A stretch of 64,000 nucleotides of DNA from NCBI GenBank assembly GCA_026214975.1, contig CM047817.1, positions 55,610,246 through 55,674,245 on the forward strand, read 5' to 3'. Both the position numbers and the translations under genes were made by a program. Under the pieces are notes generated by a model. The model saw only the letters and a list, made by a program, of their open reading frames with translations, searched no databases and was not told the DNA's origin. This document shows positions 21,844 to 32,963 of the stretch, piece by piece. This DNA is from Gentiana macrophylla (taxonomy: Eukaryota; Streptophyta; Magnoliopsida; Gentianales; Gentianaceae). Within the stretch, counting starts at the first letter, position 1, and every line of letters begins with the position of its first letter.

Positions 21844-24800
21844 CTAAAGCCAATCACCCATATGCCTAAGCCCGTGCAAGTGAACATGTTTCTCATGCTT
21901 TGCTTGAGACAATGCTTTGGTCAACAGATCAGCTATGTTATCATCCGTGTGGACCTTCTCTATCTTTATATCTCCTCTATCTACTATCTCTCTAATCAAG
22001 TGATAGCGCCATAGCACATGTTTGGACTTCTGATGAGACCTTGGTTCCTTTGACTGAGATATCGCTCCATTATTATCACAAAGATCTGAGGCTTTCGACC
22101 TTCAATGGAGGAACCACACCAAGTTCGATGAATGAACTTCTTCATCCAAATCGCTTCCTTTGCCGCCTCCGAGGCTGCTATGTATTCGGCTTCCATTGTA
22201 GAGTCTGCAGTAGTCTTCTGCTTGGAACTCTTCCAGCTCACTGCTCCGCCGTTAAGCGTGAAAACAAATCCAGATTGTGACTTAAAGTCATCCTTGTCAG
22301 TTTGGAAACTGGCATCTGTGTAACATCGTAATACTAAATCATCATTCCTGAAAACCAAGAACATATCCCTAGTACATCTCAAGTACTTGAGGATATTCTT
22401 GACAGCAATTCAATGACCATCACCTGGATTGGACTGGTACCTACTAGTCATACTAAGAGGGTACGAGACATCTGGTCTTGTGCATAACATGGCATACATG
22501 ATAGACCGATTGCCGAAGCATAAGGGACTTTAATCATTTTTGCCCTTTCCTCCTCTGTCTTAGGACTCATTCCCTTCGACAGGTAGACCCCAAGTGACAT
22601 GGGCAGCATTCCTCTCTTGGACTGCTCCATGCTGAATCTCTTGAGCATCTTGTCTATGTAGGTGGATTGCGACAGACCAAGCAACCTTTTAGATCTAACT
22701 CTATAGATCTTTATTCCTAGAATATAAGCTGCATCACCCAAGTCCTTCATTGAGAAGTTCTTGGATAGCCAAGCTTTGACCGATTGTAACATAGGCACAT
22801 CATTCCCTATGAGCAATATGTCATCTACATAAAGCACTAAGAACACAATGGCACTCCCACTAACCTTCTTGTAAACACAGGGCTCATCTTCGTTCTTGAT
22901 GAAATCAAACTGTTTCATTATCTCATCAAAGCGAAGATTCCAACTCCGAGAAGCTTGCTTTAACCCATAAATGGATCTTTGCAGTTTACACACCATCATG
23001 GCGTCATTGGTTGTGAAACCCTCAGCCGTGTCATATACACTTCCTCAGCATGAGTTCCCGTTAAGGAAAGCTGTTTTCACATCCATCTGCCAGATTTCGT
23101 AATCATGGTATGCTACAATAGCGAGCATAATTCTAATGGATTTTAACATGGCAACAGGCGAAAAGGTTTCGTCATAGTGAACTCCTTGTATTTGCTTATA
23201 ACCTTTTGCCACTAGCCTAGCCTTGTAGGTAGTCACGTTACCGTCCATGTCGGTCTTTCTCTTAATGACCCATTTACACCCTATGGGAACAATTCCTTTA
23301 GGTGGATCAACTAAGTTCCAAACTTGGTTGTCTTTCATGGATTCCATTTCAGAATTCATGGCTTCCAGCCATTTCTCTTTGTCATGCCTTAATAGCACTT
23401 CCTCATAAGTTCTAAGGTCCTCATCTTCCATGAGATACACGCCAGTATACCTTTCAGGTTCACGGCGTTCCCTGGTGGATCTTCAGAGGTGCTAATGCGT
23501 CCAAGGTAGAGGATGGTGTCACATCTGTATGTGGCAAGTCCTCTACTTCCATCAATCGATCATCATTATCCGTAAGCGGTTCTCAAATTTCTTCAAGATC
23601 AATTTTACTCCCACCGACCCTATCCGAATAAACTCTTTTTCTAGAAAGTGGCGACCCCTGAAACAAACACCTTTGTTCCTCGGGATGGTAAAATTGGTAT
23701 CCTCTAGTTTCTCTAGGATAACCCACAAATGCAGACATTTGTCGATCTAGCTTTAATTTGTCGGGATCATCCGCTTCATGTAAGTCGGACAACCCCAAGG
23801 TTTAAGATATGCTAGACTCGGTTTCCTCTTATGCCATACCTCGTATGGTGTGGATTCAACCGTCTTTGATGGAACTCGGTTCAGTGTATAGGATGCGGTT
23901 TCTAGAGCATACCCCCAAAATGATTTTGGGAGAACTGCATAGCTCATCATGGATCGCACCATGTCTAACAAGGTGCGGTTCCTCCTCTTAGACACGCCAT
24001 TCATTTGTGGCGTCCCGGGAGGGGTCCATTTAGGTAGAATCCCATTCTCCTTCAAATAGTCTTGAAACTCTCCATCTAGGTATTCTCCACCTCGATCGGA
24101 TCGAAGTGTTTTGATTTCTCTGCCTAGTTGTTTCTCCACTTCACTTCTGAATTCCTTGAACTTTTCAAAGGCTTCAGACTTATACTTCATCAAGTATATG
24201 TAACCATAGCGAGAATGGTCATCAGTGAAAGTGATAAAATAAGAGTATCCTCTTTTGGCTTGAATTGACATTGGGCCACACACATCAGTATGTATGAGCT
24301 CAAGCAATTCATTGGATCTTATCCCTTTGCCACTAAAAGGTGACTTTGTCATCTTGCCAAGTAAACAAGCTTCGCATGTTTCAAACGATTTGTAATCGAA
24401 TTGATCCAACATTCCATCTTTATGAAGTTTGGAAATGCGATTCTTATTTATATGGCCAAGTCTACAATGCCATAAGTAGGATTCATTCAAGTCATTTGTT
24501 TTGGCTTTCTTGTTATTTATATTAAGTACGTCAACATTCATATCTAATATGTAGAGACCATTGCTAAGTATGCCAGTACCATAAAAGATTCCATCACGTG
24601 AAAAAGAACAACATTTATTCTCAAACGTAAATGAAAAACCATCAACATCTAATGCGGAAATGGAAATAATGCTCTTCGTAAGAGCAGGAACAAAATAACA
24701 GTTATTGAGTTCTAGTACTAGCCCACTGGGCAATGAAAGAAAATAAACTCCTACGGCTAGTGCAGCAACACTTGCTCCATTCCCAACGCGTAGGTCCACC
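21844..24800 (-). pseudogene. C3 pol: Ty1/copia integrase, RT and RNase H, nearly complete
   Basis: The pol frame starts after one stop following gag (EVDLRVGNGASVA). The integrase zinc region is WHCRLGHINKN with CEACLLGK. The core has HTDVCGPM, RSDRGGEY and NGVSKRRNRTL, in which the catalytic Glu is Lys (codon 23987-23989). Reverse transcriptase has [34 protein letters not shown], a frameshift near 23045, YGLKQASRSW and the catalytic LYVDDILLIG. RNase H has CYTDASFQTD, SWKSSKQKTTADSTMEAEY and the tail to a TAG at 21844-21846. This is the best preserved copia element of its family here, with about four frame breaks. Gag lies just upstream. Confidence 0.9.
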
Positions 24801-24802
24801 TC

Positions 24803-25738
24803 TTATTTCTTCAGATATCTAGTTCTTCTTAGTGCCTGCATATTCGTACAAATATGAGAACCACAACCAGTATCTAATACCCAGTGGTTAGACTTAGAAG
24901 AAGTAATGTTGATCTCAATCATAAATATACCTGAAGTCGAAGAATCAGAATGCTTCTTCTTGGTACTCAAGAAGCCCTTGCAGTTTCTCCTCCAATGTCC
25001 GGTCTCACCGCAATGGAAGCAAGCATCCTTGGATTTGTCTTTCGCTATCTTAGGCGTTGGCTTAGGTGCAACCTTCGCCTTCTTGGACTTTTTCTGGGCT
25101 TTTTCCTTGCCCTTGCTTGAAGTGACCAGCAACACTTGCTTTCCCTTCCCCACAGTGCCCTCAGCAGTCTTGAACATGTTCAACAACTCTGCAAGGGAGC
25201 AATCTATCTTCTTCATGTGATAGTTCATCACGAACTGCGAGAATGAATCAGGTAGAGAATGCAGAATCAAGTCAATACTCAACTCTCGTTCCAACTTGTG
25301 GCCCAGCTTCCCAAGCCTCTCTATATACCCGATCATTTTAAGCATGTGTGACCCCACAGCAGTCCCAGATGCCATCTTAAAACTAAACAGGGCCTTCAAG
25401 ACCTCATACCTCTCAGTGCGAGACTGAGAAGCATAGAGTTCCTTCAGGTGGACCATGATTGTGTAGGCGTCCATAGACTCATGCTGTTTCTGCAATTCAG
25501 GTGTCATAGAAGCAAGCATGATACATGTAGCATCAGTACTGTCAGAACAGTACTTGTTATACCTCTCGACAGCATCCGCAGCTGAACCCTCAGCGGGCTT
25601 TTCCGGTAGGGCCCCGTCCAAGACATAGCCAATCTTCTCGTGCCTCAAAACGATTTTGAGGTTCCTTTCCCAATCGAGAAAATTCGTCTCGTCAAGCTTG
25701 TTTTCGATGATAAAACGAAGGTTCAATTTGTTTGACAT
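24803..25738 (-). CDS. C3 Gag (311 aa), open
   Basis: This is an uninterrupted frame from MSNKLNLRFIIENKLDE. The N-terminal half (about residues 1-160) is the copia Gag capsid region (LDWERNLKIVLRHE, ELYASQSRTERYEVLKALF, DLILHSLPDSFSQFV). A Lys-rich stretch at about 205-235 precedes one CCHC zinc knuckle, CFHCGETGHWRRNC, near residue 240. The end (DTGCGSHICTNMQ) already belongs to the protease region, so the TAA after it lies within the gag-pol fusion and is probably a mutation. Gag would form cytoplasmic virus-like particles and package the RNA. The start is chosen because the ATG is the first in frame and is conserved in C2 at 32963. Confidence 0.9.
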   Translation of the reverse strand: MSNKLNLRFIIENKLDETNFLDWERNLKIVLRHEKIGYVLDGALPEKPAEGSAADAVERYNKYCSDSTDATCIMLASMTPELQKQHESMDAYTIMVHLKELYASQSRTERYEVLKALFSFKMASGTAVGSHMLKMIGYIERLGKLGHKLERELSIDLILHSLPDSFSQFVMNYHMKKIDCSLAELLNMFKTAEGTVGKGKQVLLVTSSKGKEKAQKKSKKAKVAPKPTPKIAKDKSKDACFHCGETGHWRRNCKGFLSTKKKHSDSSTSGIFMIEINITSSKSNHWVLDTGCGSHICTNMQALRRTRYLKK

Positions 25739-27610
25739 TTTCTACAACAATAAATAAAGATAGAATAAGTAAAAGCTCATGTATGAAAACCCTAAATTTG
25801 CACTTAAAATTTTATAAGGTCTTACTCCCACTAGCCAACTATTCCCTATTGGCTTTCAAGAATTTAATTAATTCTTCAGTGGCTAGGATCCCATCTAGTT
25901 ACCTTGATTCCCGACGAGGGCCGATCAACCGAGATAATTTCGACAGGTAGGTACTCTTACGATCATGATCGCATCGCGACTCAGTGGTCGACTAGTCACC
26001 TCTTTGACGCTTCACATCTCTATGTGATAGTCAACCCCTTGTCTCTAAGATCAGGCGGTCCTGCCGAGGGACTCTCACCGCAAGATTCTTCGATTCTGTA
26101 ACCCCAATATTCATGAGATCTCATAACGATCATATCTCAATAATAACGATATACCCGTGGTAGGTCAACTCCCGACGAGGGCCGATCAGTTGGATCCGAA
26201 CAAGGGCTCTTCACCGTCATTATAATATTAGGAGACAATTTTGGCTCGATTTTTGGCGTGGGAATAATTTTAAATTAATTCACTTAATTAATTTGGTTTA
26301 ATTATGGTCTCATCTACTATGTGCATATTACTACGATATCATATAAAGTAAAACATACACAACATTCCGCGCACAAAATAACCGATATGATCATGGACTT
26401 TTCCTAGGTGCGGTTTCGAATACAAACTGACGAAACCGCGGGTCACAAACTAAGTGTATCTACAACCACCAATAGGATCTTTATTGCTGTACGCCAATGG
26501 GTTCTTTATCTCTCCTTGGTCTTCAACTTCTTGTTCCATTCTTGTTACATAGTAATTTATCTAATAATTACACCCGCCGCACACGGGGGAGCTAACGGAA
26601 TGGGATAAATGCAAAAAAGTAAACTAGGTCACGTTCTTCATAACGGCTCAGGACAATTTTTCAAAACCAACATAAAGAAAACATTCCCATCTATCCTATT
26701 GGTCGAGTCCATGATCAATCTGGTCCATATAATCACATTATATCTACACATCTAATGCATACAATTTTATCTTATGAAAAAGATTAAATTCTAATTTTAA
26801 CTACTCATGCGTCTTTATTTTATCACGTCAAATAATTAAATAACTTTTAAATAAATATATGAATTAATCGAAAATTAAAATTAACATTTAATTTTAAATC
26901 GATTTTAATTTCAATTAAATTTGAACTATTCAAAGTAAAATTAAAATTATAAAGTCTCCTATTTGTTTCCTTTCCAAAACTAAATTTAACTTAGGCCCGG
27001 CCACTTTCCAAAATCAAAATTTTGGAAGTGGCCTAGGCCTAGGCCTTTTACAAATCAAATATTTGAAAAGGGCCTAGGCCTATTCCAAATCAAATATTTG
27101 GAAAGACCAAATTATTTTAGTCTAGGTCTGGCCACTTTCCAAAATCAAAATTTTGGAAGTGGCCTAGGCCTAAGCCTTTTACAAATCAAATATTTGGAAA
27201 GGGCCTAGGCCTATTCCAAATCAAATATTTGGAAAGGCCAAATAATTTTGGTTTAGGCCTGGCCACTTTCCAAAATCAAAATTTTGGAAGTGGCCTAGGC
27301 CTAGGCCTTTTACAAATCAAATATTTGAAAAGCGCCTAGGCCTATTCCAAATCAAAATTAGGAAAGACCAATATGCCAAATGGTTTGCCAATGGCTCACA
27401 CTACTTGAATCATTGGTTGGCCATGTGACACAACTAAACAAACGAGATATCTATGAACAATAAGTATCACAAAACGAAAAAGGGTCGATCTCCGCATCGG
27501 AAGAAGACAGACGACGGACGGCAGCCCCTAGGGCCACCGCCGCCTCCGCCGCATCTATCGATTAAATACTACGCAATTAATTTATGCTTATTGCTTAAGC
27601 TCGAAGTCTG
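25739..27610 (-). other. C3 leader between primer site and gag
   Basis: The leader is about 1.9 kb and untranslated. It repeats the motif GACGAGGGCCGATC (near 25913 and 26173) and contains the tandem hairpin array at 26991-27370. The C2 element has a related leader at 32964-34620. No convincing coding frame is present on either strand. Confidence 0.75.
26991..27370 (-). repeat. Tandem array of about 131-bp units, each with three hairpins
   Basis: Units begin at 26991, 27122 and 27254. Each holds three near-perfect inverted repeats with tiny loops: one built on CCACTTTCCAAAAT / ATTTTGGAAGTGG, one on AGGCCTTTTACAAAT / ATTTGAAAAGGGCCT, and one on CCTATTCCAAAT / ATTTGGAAAG. The third unit ends with a decayed last hairpin. 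The array lies in the C3 leader and would be transcribed into the genomic RNA. C2 has only about one unit, at 34195-34345. Confidence 0.9.
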
Positions 27611-27622
27611 GCTCCGATACCA
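27611..27622 (-). promoter_or_regulatory. C3 primer-binding site, initiator-Met tRNA type
   Basis: On the minus strand TGGTATCGGAGC lies two bases after the LTR end (CCTAGCA). It differs by one base from the usual TGGTATCAGAGC complementary to the 3' end of initiator Met tRNA. Confidence 0.85.
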
Positions 27623-27623
27623 C

Positions 27624-29430
27624 TGCTAGGAAATCATTAGTTTAACACAGCGGAATTTAAAATTTGATTTCCTTTTCTAGATCGTTCTTTGTTTAATGCA
27701 ATAAACACGTTAAGTAGTTTGACGGTTATACCTTGATGATCTACTAGATCGTCGCTTTGACCGTCAATGGAGAGTAGTTCAATGCGCAAGCCTTCCATGC
27801 GTCCGGCCTCTATCGCTAATCCACACGAACCCCTTGCCGGAATCCTCCTTGGATTGCTATCGGAAAAACTCCGGCTGCTAGACCGGACCTTTTCTTCCCT
27901 CACAAACTCACTATGGATAGCTCTCTTTTTTTACACAAGAATTATGAACTCTTGCAATTGTGATGTACAAAAGAGCTTGACACCCACCTCCTATATATAG
28001 TGGTTGGGGCGCCCCATATGGTGTGGAGGAGGAGAAAACCTTTTAACAATAAAATAAGGAAAATCAACTAGATTGATTTATCTCTTTAATTATGATTTAT
28101 TTTGCCAATATCTTATATTCATTATAATTATCTTATTACCATAAATCTATTTTTCAAAAATCAATTAATATCTCATATTAATATTATGGCAATCTTATTA
28201 ATTAAAGTGGACAATCCAAGTGTATCTTACACACATAAAATGGCGCCCCATTAGTCAACAAATTGACTTCCGGAATATTCTTTAATTAATATAATTTGTA
28301 TATAATTAATATCTTGTATTTTATTTATTCATAATAAATAAATACCACCATATTAATTTACCACTATAACCTTTATAGTCTAGAGATAAACTTTCCTTAT
28401 TTGGTTATCAACTATAACCGCATTTTAATCCGACTCGATGTTCATATGTGTGACCCGATAGGCTTCGAATATGTTGGCCGTAGACACAAAGTGCAATTTA
28501 CTAAAATGCCCTTCATACCTAACGATCACGGGATAGCGTCAGCAGCAACACACCGTAACCCCAATTATCGGAAGAGTCAAAAGCAATGACTACTACCTTT
28601 CATGTGAAGCGATTACCGTGTAACTTACAATCTATCATCGTAATAATATCCATAATTGTCAGATCTCGAGTGTCAATACATTGACGATCGTATCTTATAA
28701 TCTGGATATCATGCTCTCTCAGAATAACTCATTTACTCCCACTTTGCAAAGATTCTCGAGAGCTATAAGAAGGCCATTTCGGATATTCGATCCCAATCAT
28801 AGGATACGAGATTCCCGGACGACCAATCATGTATACTCCACATGCTTTAATATCATACCCAATCACTACCGCAAGATCGCCCCGTGGTTAGGAGAAATCT
28901 CAATAGTGTCAAAGCATGACAATCCACACCGTGATGCCATGAAGACTCCGGTCAAAAGGATTATTACACAACCGCCACATAGTGTGACACTTAATGTAAG
29001 TGGGTCAGTCTAACGTACGCATTCTCTAATACACGTCCACGTACAGTCCAAATGTCCCTACACTTCGATAGACGAGATCTATCCCTACCTTCTAAAAGAT
29101 AGAAGACATCCAATACGTGCTAGTCTGATTATACTATCAATGTCCCATTTGATAATACATAAGACTAGAGACATTTACGTACCAACCTTGTTATGGTGAT
29201 TAGAGATCTCATCAACCATAATCACTATCATGGTTTCTCTATCACAGATTGATACTAGGGACGTTACTATATATATACAACAAATAATATGAAGATAAAC
29301 AATATATAATAACAAAAGTGCATTTATTAATCATAACAAATTTATTACATGAACTAAATAGACTGTAAATGACCTGACCCGGTCCGATCCGGTCCAACCC
29401 GATTGGGTTTAGGACACCTTTCCAAAAACA
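27624..29430 (-). repeat. C3 5' LTR (1,807 bp)
   Basis: On the minus strand it starts TGTTTTTGGAAAGGTG, a slightly altered version of TGTTGGAAATGTG, and ends GATTTCCTAGCA. It matches the joined 3' LTR (21829 down to 21148, then 7521-8664). A TATATATAGGAGG promoter-like motif is at about 27990-28003. The open frame 27637-27903 is shared by both LTRs but shows no protein signature. Confidence 0.9.
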
Positions 29431-30830
29431 TGTGGGTGACATGCATAGGGACGACATCACATAACACGGTGTCCTCATATTTAGACAAAATAAATGAAAT
29501 ATGTGCCTGGTTAGTAACTTTAACAGAACCACTATCATTCAACCATTGCAATTTATTGGGAGCGGGATGCTTAGTAGTGGGAATGTGCAATTTTTCAACA
29601 ACCTCTGCACTAATGGCATTTGTACAGCTACCAGAATCAATAATCATCATGCATAACTTACCTTTAATAAGGCAACGAGTCTGAAAAACTTTCTCACATT
29701 GTACCTCATTGTTATCAACTTGGGCCATGGTACTAAGTGCTTTCTTTGCCAGAATCATTGCCCGATCATCAAATTGGATACCTTGATCATCATCCTCATC
29801 ATTTTCAACTAGTACTTTGACATGTGGATACTCAATTTCTTCCTATGAAGCCGAATGGTACATGCCATTGCCGCTTGATACATAAGTCCTCTTGTTCACA
29901 TAGTTCATAGCTTTATGACCAAAACCTGGCACTTGTAACATCGCATTGTGTTACTAGATGATGTCACAATTTTTTCTCTGTCAAATTCCTTAGGTCTTGA
30001 AACGGAGTAAGAATGATCATTGAAGGATTGGGGAGGGGTATATTTAATATCAGAATGTTTAGAAGGAAACTTACTTGAGTCACCCTTGGATTGGAAGGAT
30101 GTAGACTTATATGTGGTGGTAACTGAGTTGCTCCTGGAGTACTGAGCCTTATTTTTCTTGAGATGTTTTTCAGTGGTTAAATCCGCATATACCATTTCAT
30201 AATAGGTCCGATAGTGCATCATTTCAACGGGTTCGGCAATCTCAGGCCTTAGTCCTCCCAAAAATCTATGCATGGTATGTGCATCATACTCCTCCGTATT
30301 TGTCCGGATCAGTGCTTTTTCAAGGTCATCTTGATATTCTTGCACAAAATTTTCACCTTGCTGGAGGGTTTGGAAATGCCTTACTTGATCACTCATGTAT
30401 GTCTCGGGCACTCACTTACGGTACATTTCATATTTAAGATGCTCCCAAGACGAGATCACACATTGCCTCGATTTCTTGCGCTTTTCATTAATTTTGTGGA
30501 ACCAAAGAATAGGGCGTTCTTCAAATTCACTAGTAGTGAACTTAACTTTGTCACAGTCAAAATAATTATGACAATTAAAAATTTGCTCTAGACAACCCAG
30601 GAAAAATATTCATCAGGATTACAGTTACCTTTAAACACCGGAATTTCCTGTTTGATACCTTGATGATTGTTCTGTGGTGCATGGGCAGCCTTTTCTTCAT
30701 CATCAGCGGTGGTATCTTCATGGCCGGAATGTACACTTCCATCCCTATCACGTCGGTTTCCGTGACTACCATGGTCATCTCGTAGCTCAAGTCGGATTTG
30801 CTCAAATTGATCCGCTATGAGTTGCTTCAT
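29431..30830 (-). pseudogene. G1 gag and protease start, broken
   Basis: On the minus strand the frame begins MKQLIADQFEQIRLELRDD (start 30830) and continues in pieces: IPVFKGNCNPDEYFSW, YMSDQVRHFQTLQQGENFVQ, then a GGLRPEIAEPVEMM block, which is the retrotransposon Gag capsid. A damaged zinc knuckle CYKCQ...GHK follows near 29930. Then comes the aspartic protease: MMIIDSGSCTNAIS (catalytic Asp-Ser-Gly at about 29635), LQWLNDSGSVKVTNQ and LCDVVPMHVTHM. The C3 LTR interrupts it at that point, and the protease resumes as LLGRPW at 8667 on the plus strand. At least four frame breaks. Confidence 0.85.
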
Positions 30831-31296
30831 GTTCTAAAGTTGTTGGTGATATTGTTCCTTGATAGCAGTTGCTTGAGTTTGAACGTTGATTCAATTCATC
30901 ACCCATTGTATACTTGCCAAGAGTGTGTCTTAATTGCTCAAGTTGGAGAATAGTAGTTGGAAATAAATCAAGTACCCAAAGAGTTACAAATGGAATCCAA
31001 TAGACCAAGATGTAGGGAGAGAAACCCAAGAATCTCAGAATATTAAAAAAAAAGGCACAATTCACAAGGAGAACGTGTGGCGAGGATGAAAAAAAATTTA
31101 TGGGATTTTTTTTAAGTGTTGCTCGTATGGAACAGAGTACTACTCAACGTTCTTCTATATACATACGATTTGCTTGTGCAACACGACGATTGTCTTTTTC
31201 TTTTCCTTATTTTGGATTCAAATCGTCGACTTTTTTTTTTAAAAAGAAGAAGAAGAAGGATATAATACCATCAATCCGCTAGTCTCTGATACCAAC
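30831..31296 (-). other. G1 leader and primer-binding site
   Basis: TTGGTATCAGAGA (minus strand, about 31283-31295) follows the LTR end and is complementary to initiator Met tRNA. The leader continues through an oligo-T/A region and the TCGACGATTTG block also seen at 14220-14232, then on to gag. The short frame 31100-31282 on the plus strand is the complement of this leader and is repeated at 14170-14352; I do not regard it as a gene. Confidence 0.75.
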
Positions 31297-31868
31297 TGAA
31301 GTTAACCGGGAAAGGTTGACTTGATTTAAAACTTGGGATCGTGGATTTGAGGTATTTGTAGACAGTCCTTGACACACCCCCATCTTGGAATCAACGATAG
31401 CTCCTTGACACAGACTCAACCCGTGAGAAAGCACCTTGGAATAGACTTTGACACTAAGGTAACAATGCACCTAAGCACATCAGTATATGGGATATCCACA
31501 AGGAATTGCTATGTCCTTGATAAATCCAGAAATAAGTATTCTCTTTCCAGAGCAAAACTTAGCAACACTTTGCAAGTGAAGATATATTTTTATGTTTAAA
31601 ATCTGATTTTCCAAGTACAAATACAAGCCTATTTATAGGACAAAATAAGGTACATATATCCATAAAAGTAAGGTAAAATGTCTTCCTAAAATAAATCAAA
31701 AGTCTTCTTGAAAATCATCCCCAAAAAGTTGCGCATGAAAGAGCTCATCCAAGTTCAATGTTTTCATCTAAGTGCAATGTATTTTATTTATCCAATGCTT
31801 GTATCTTCCAAGTTGCATGCATGACTCTTTGACTTTTCCAAACTAGAAATCTTCAAAAAGTGGCGCCA
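31297..31868 (-). repeat. G1 LTR (first copy, 572 bp)
   Basis: On the minus strand it starts TGGCGCCACTTTTTG after the polypurine tract and ends GGTTAACTTCA before the primer site. A CCTATAAATAGGC promoter motif is at about 31630-31642. It matches 11993-14155 once S1 is removed. Unusually, the end of a gypsy pol gene lies upstream of it as well. Confidence 0.85.
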
Positions 31869-31972
31869 TTATACCCTCAAAATTCAGCCACTATTTTTGC
31901 AACTTATTTATTTAATAATGCATTAAAAGATATATAATAAAATGTAATAAAAGATGTCCAATGTTTGTTCTT

Positions 31973-32164
31973 TTACTCCAGCAGCCCACCAGCATATATT
32001 ATGGATTTAGTAATTTCACCATCTTCAACTTTGGGCTTGGACTCTTCAATAGATAAGTGGACTAATTTAGCCAAAGCCTTAAGTGACTTTTTACGTTGCT
32101 GCCTTGTTTCAGGACTAGCCTTGAATGTCAAAGGATCATGTGATGTTAATGGATCCTGATTCAC
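31973..32164 (-). pseudogene. Extra G1 pol 3' end, upstream of the first LTR
   Basis: The 63-residue frame (NQDPLTSHDPLTFKA ... KSIIYAGGLLE) is a diverged duplicate of the last codons of G1 pol at 11707-11893. Its presence before the LTR that serves as the 5' LTR shows that another G1 unit once stood upstream in tandem. The left edge abuts the C2 gag at the ATTAT target duplication (32169-32173), so the rest of that unit is deleted. Confidence 0.85.
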
Positions 32165-32173
32165 ATCGATTAT

Positions 32174-32963
32174 GCTTAGTCTTGTGGGTGCTTATGAAAG
32201 CATTGCAGTTTCTTCTCCAATGACCTGTTTGGCCACAATGGAAGCAAGCATCCTTTTATTTGTCTTTGCCTCTCTTAGGTTGTGGCTTATGTGCCTCCTT
32301 CGCCTTCTTGGTCTTCTTTTGGGCCTTTTTATTTCCCTTGGAAAATGTCACGAGCAACACTAGCTTACCCTTGCCAACAGTGCCATCAGCAGTTTTGAGC
32401 ATGTTCAATAACTCCGTGAGGGAGCAATCAATCTTGTTCATGTGATAGTTCATCACAAACTATGAGTAAGAGTCCGGTAGCGATTGTAGAATCAAGTCAA
32501 TAATCAACTCACACTCCATCTTATGGCCAAGCTTCTGATGCCTCTCTATATAACCGATCATCTTAAGCACATGCGACACAACCGGAGAACCCGGAGCCAT
32601 CTTGCAACAAAACATTGCCTTCGAGACCTCGTACCACTCAGTGCGAGACTGAGAAGCATAGAGCTCCTTCAAGTGGGCCATAATGGTATGAGAATCCATG
32701 GACTCATGCTGTTTCTGAAGTTCCGGTGTCATAGAAGCAAGCATGATACAAGTAGCCTAATTACTGTCAGAACAGTTCTTAGCATGCTTCTTAACTGATT
32801 CCTCATTTGTAGCATCTTCGGGATCCTTAGTTAGGGGTGAATCCAAAACATTTCTAATGCCTTCATGTCTCAAAACGATTTTGAGGTTCCTTTCCCAGTC
32901 GAGAAAGTTTGATTCATCATGTTTGTTTTCAATGATAAAACGAAGGTTCAATTTGTTCGACAT
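32174..32963 (-). pseudogene. C2 gag, decayed
   Basis: On the minus strand it starts MSNKLNLRFIIENKHDESN (codon 32961-32963), like the C3 gag. Three frames carry capsid blocks: LDWERNLKIVLRHEGI, ELYASQSRTEWYEVSKAMF and DLILQSLPDSYS. Then comes a Lys-rich stretch and a zinc-knuckle relic ending HWRRNCNAFIST. Stops occur near 32757 and 32460. It ends at the G1 target site, and the C2 protein continues at 14718 on the plus strand. Confidence 0.85.

Noticed and set aside
26991..27370. CRISPR-like array
   Set aside because: The repeated units are about 131 bases with hairpins and no unique spacers, in a plant retrotransposon leader.
27611..27622. Possible tRNA gene remnant (also at 4859, 14157, 31283, 39182, 53780, 59949)
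   Set aside because: Only the 12-18 bases complementary to tRNA 3' ends are present, next to LTR ends: they are primer-binding sites.
7521..32173. Two independent insertions of each of C2, C3 and G1 instead of an inversion
   Set aside because: Each element part ends exactly where its partner begins, and one inversion joins all of them with shared target duplications; separate insertions would need many coincidences.
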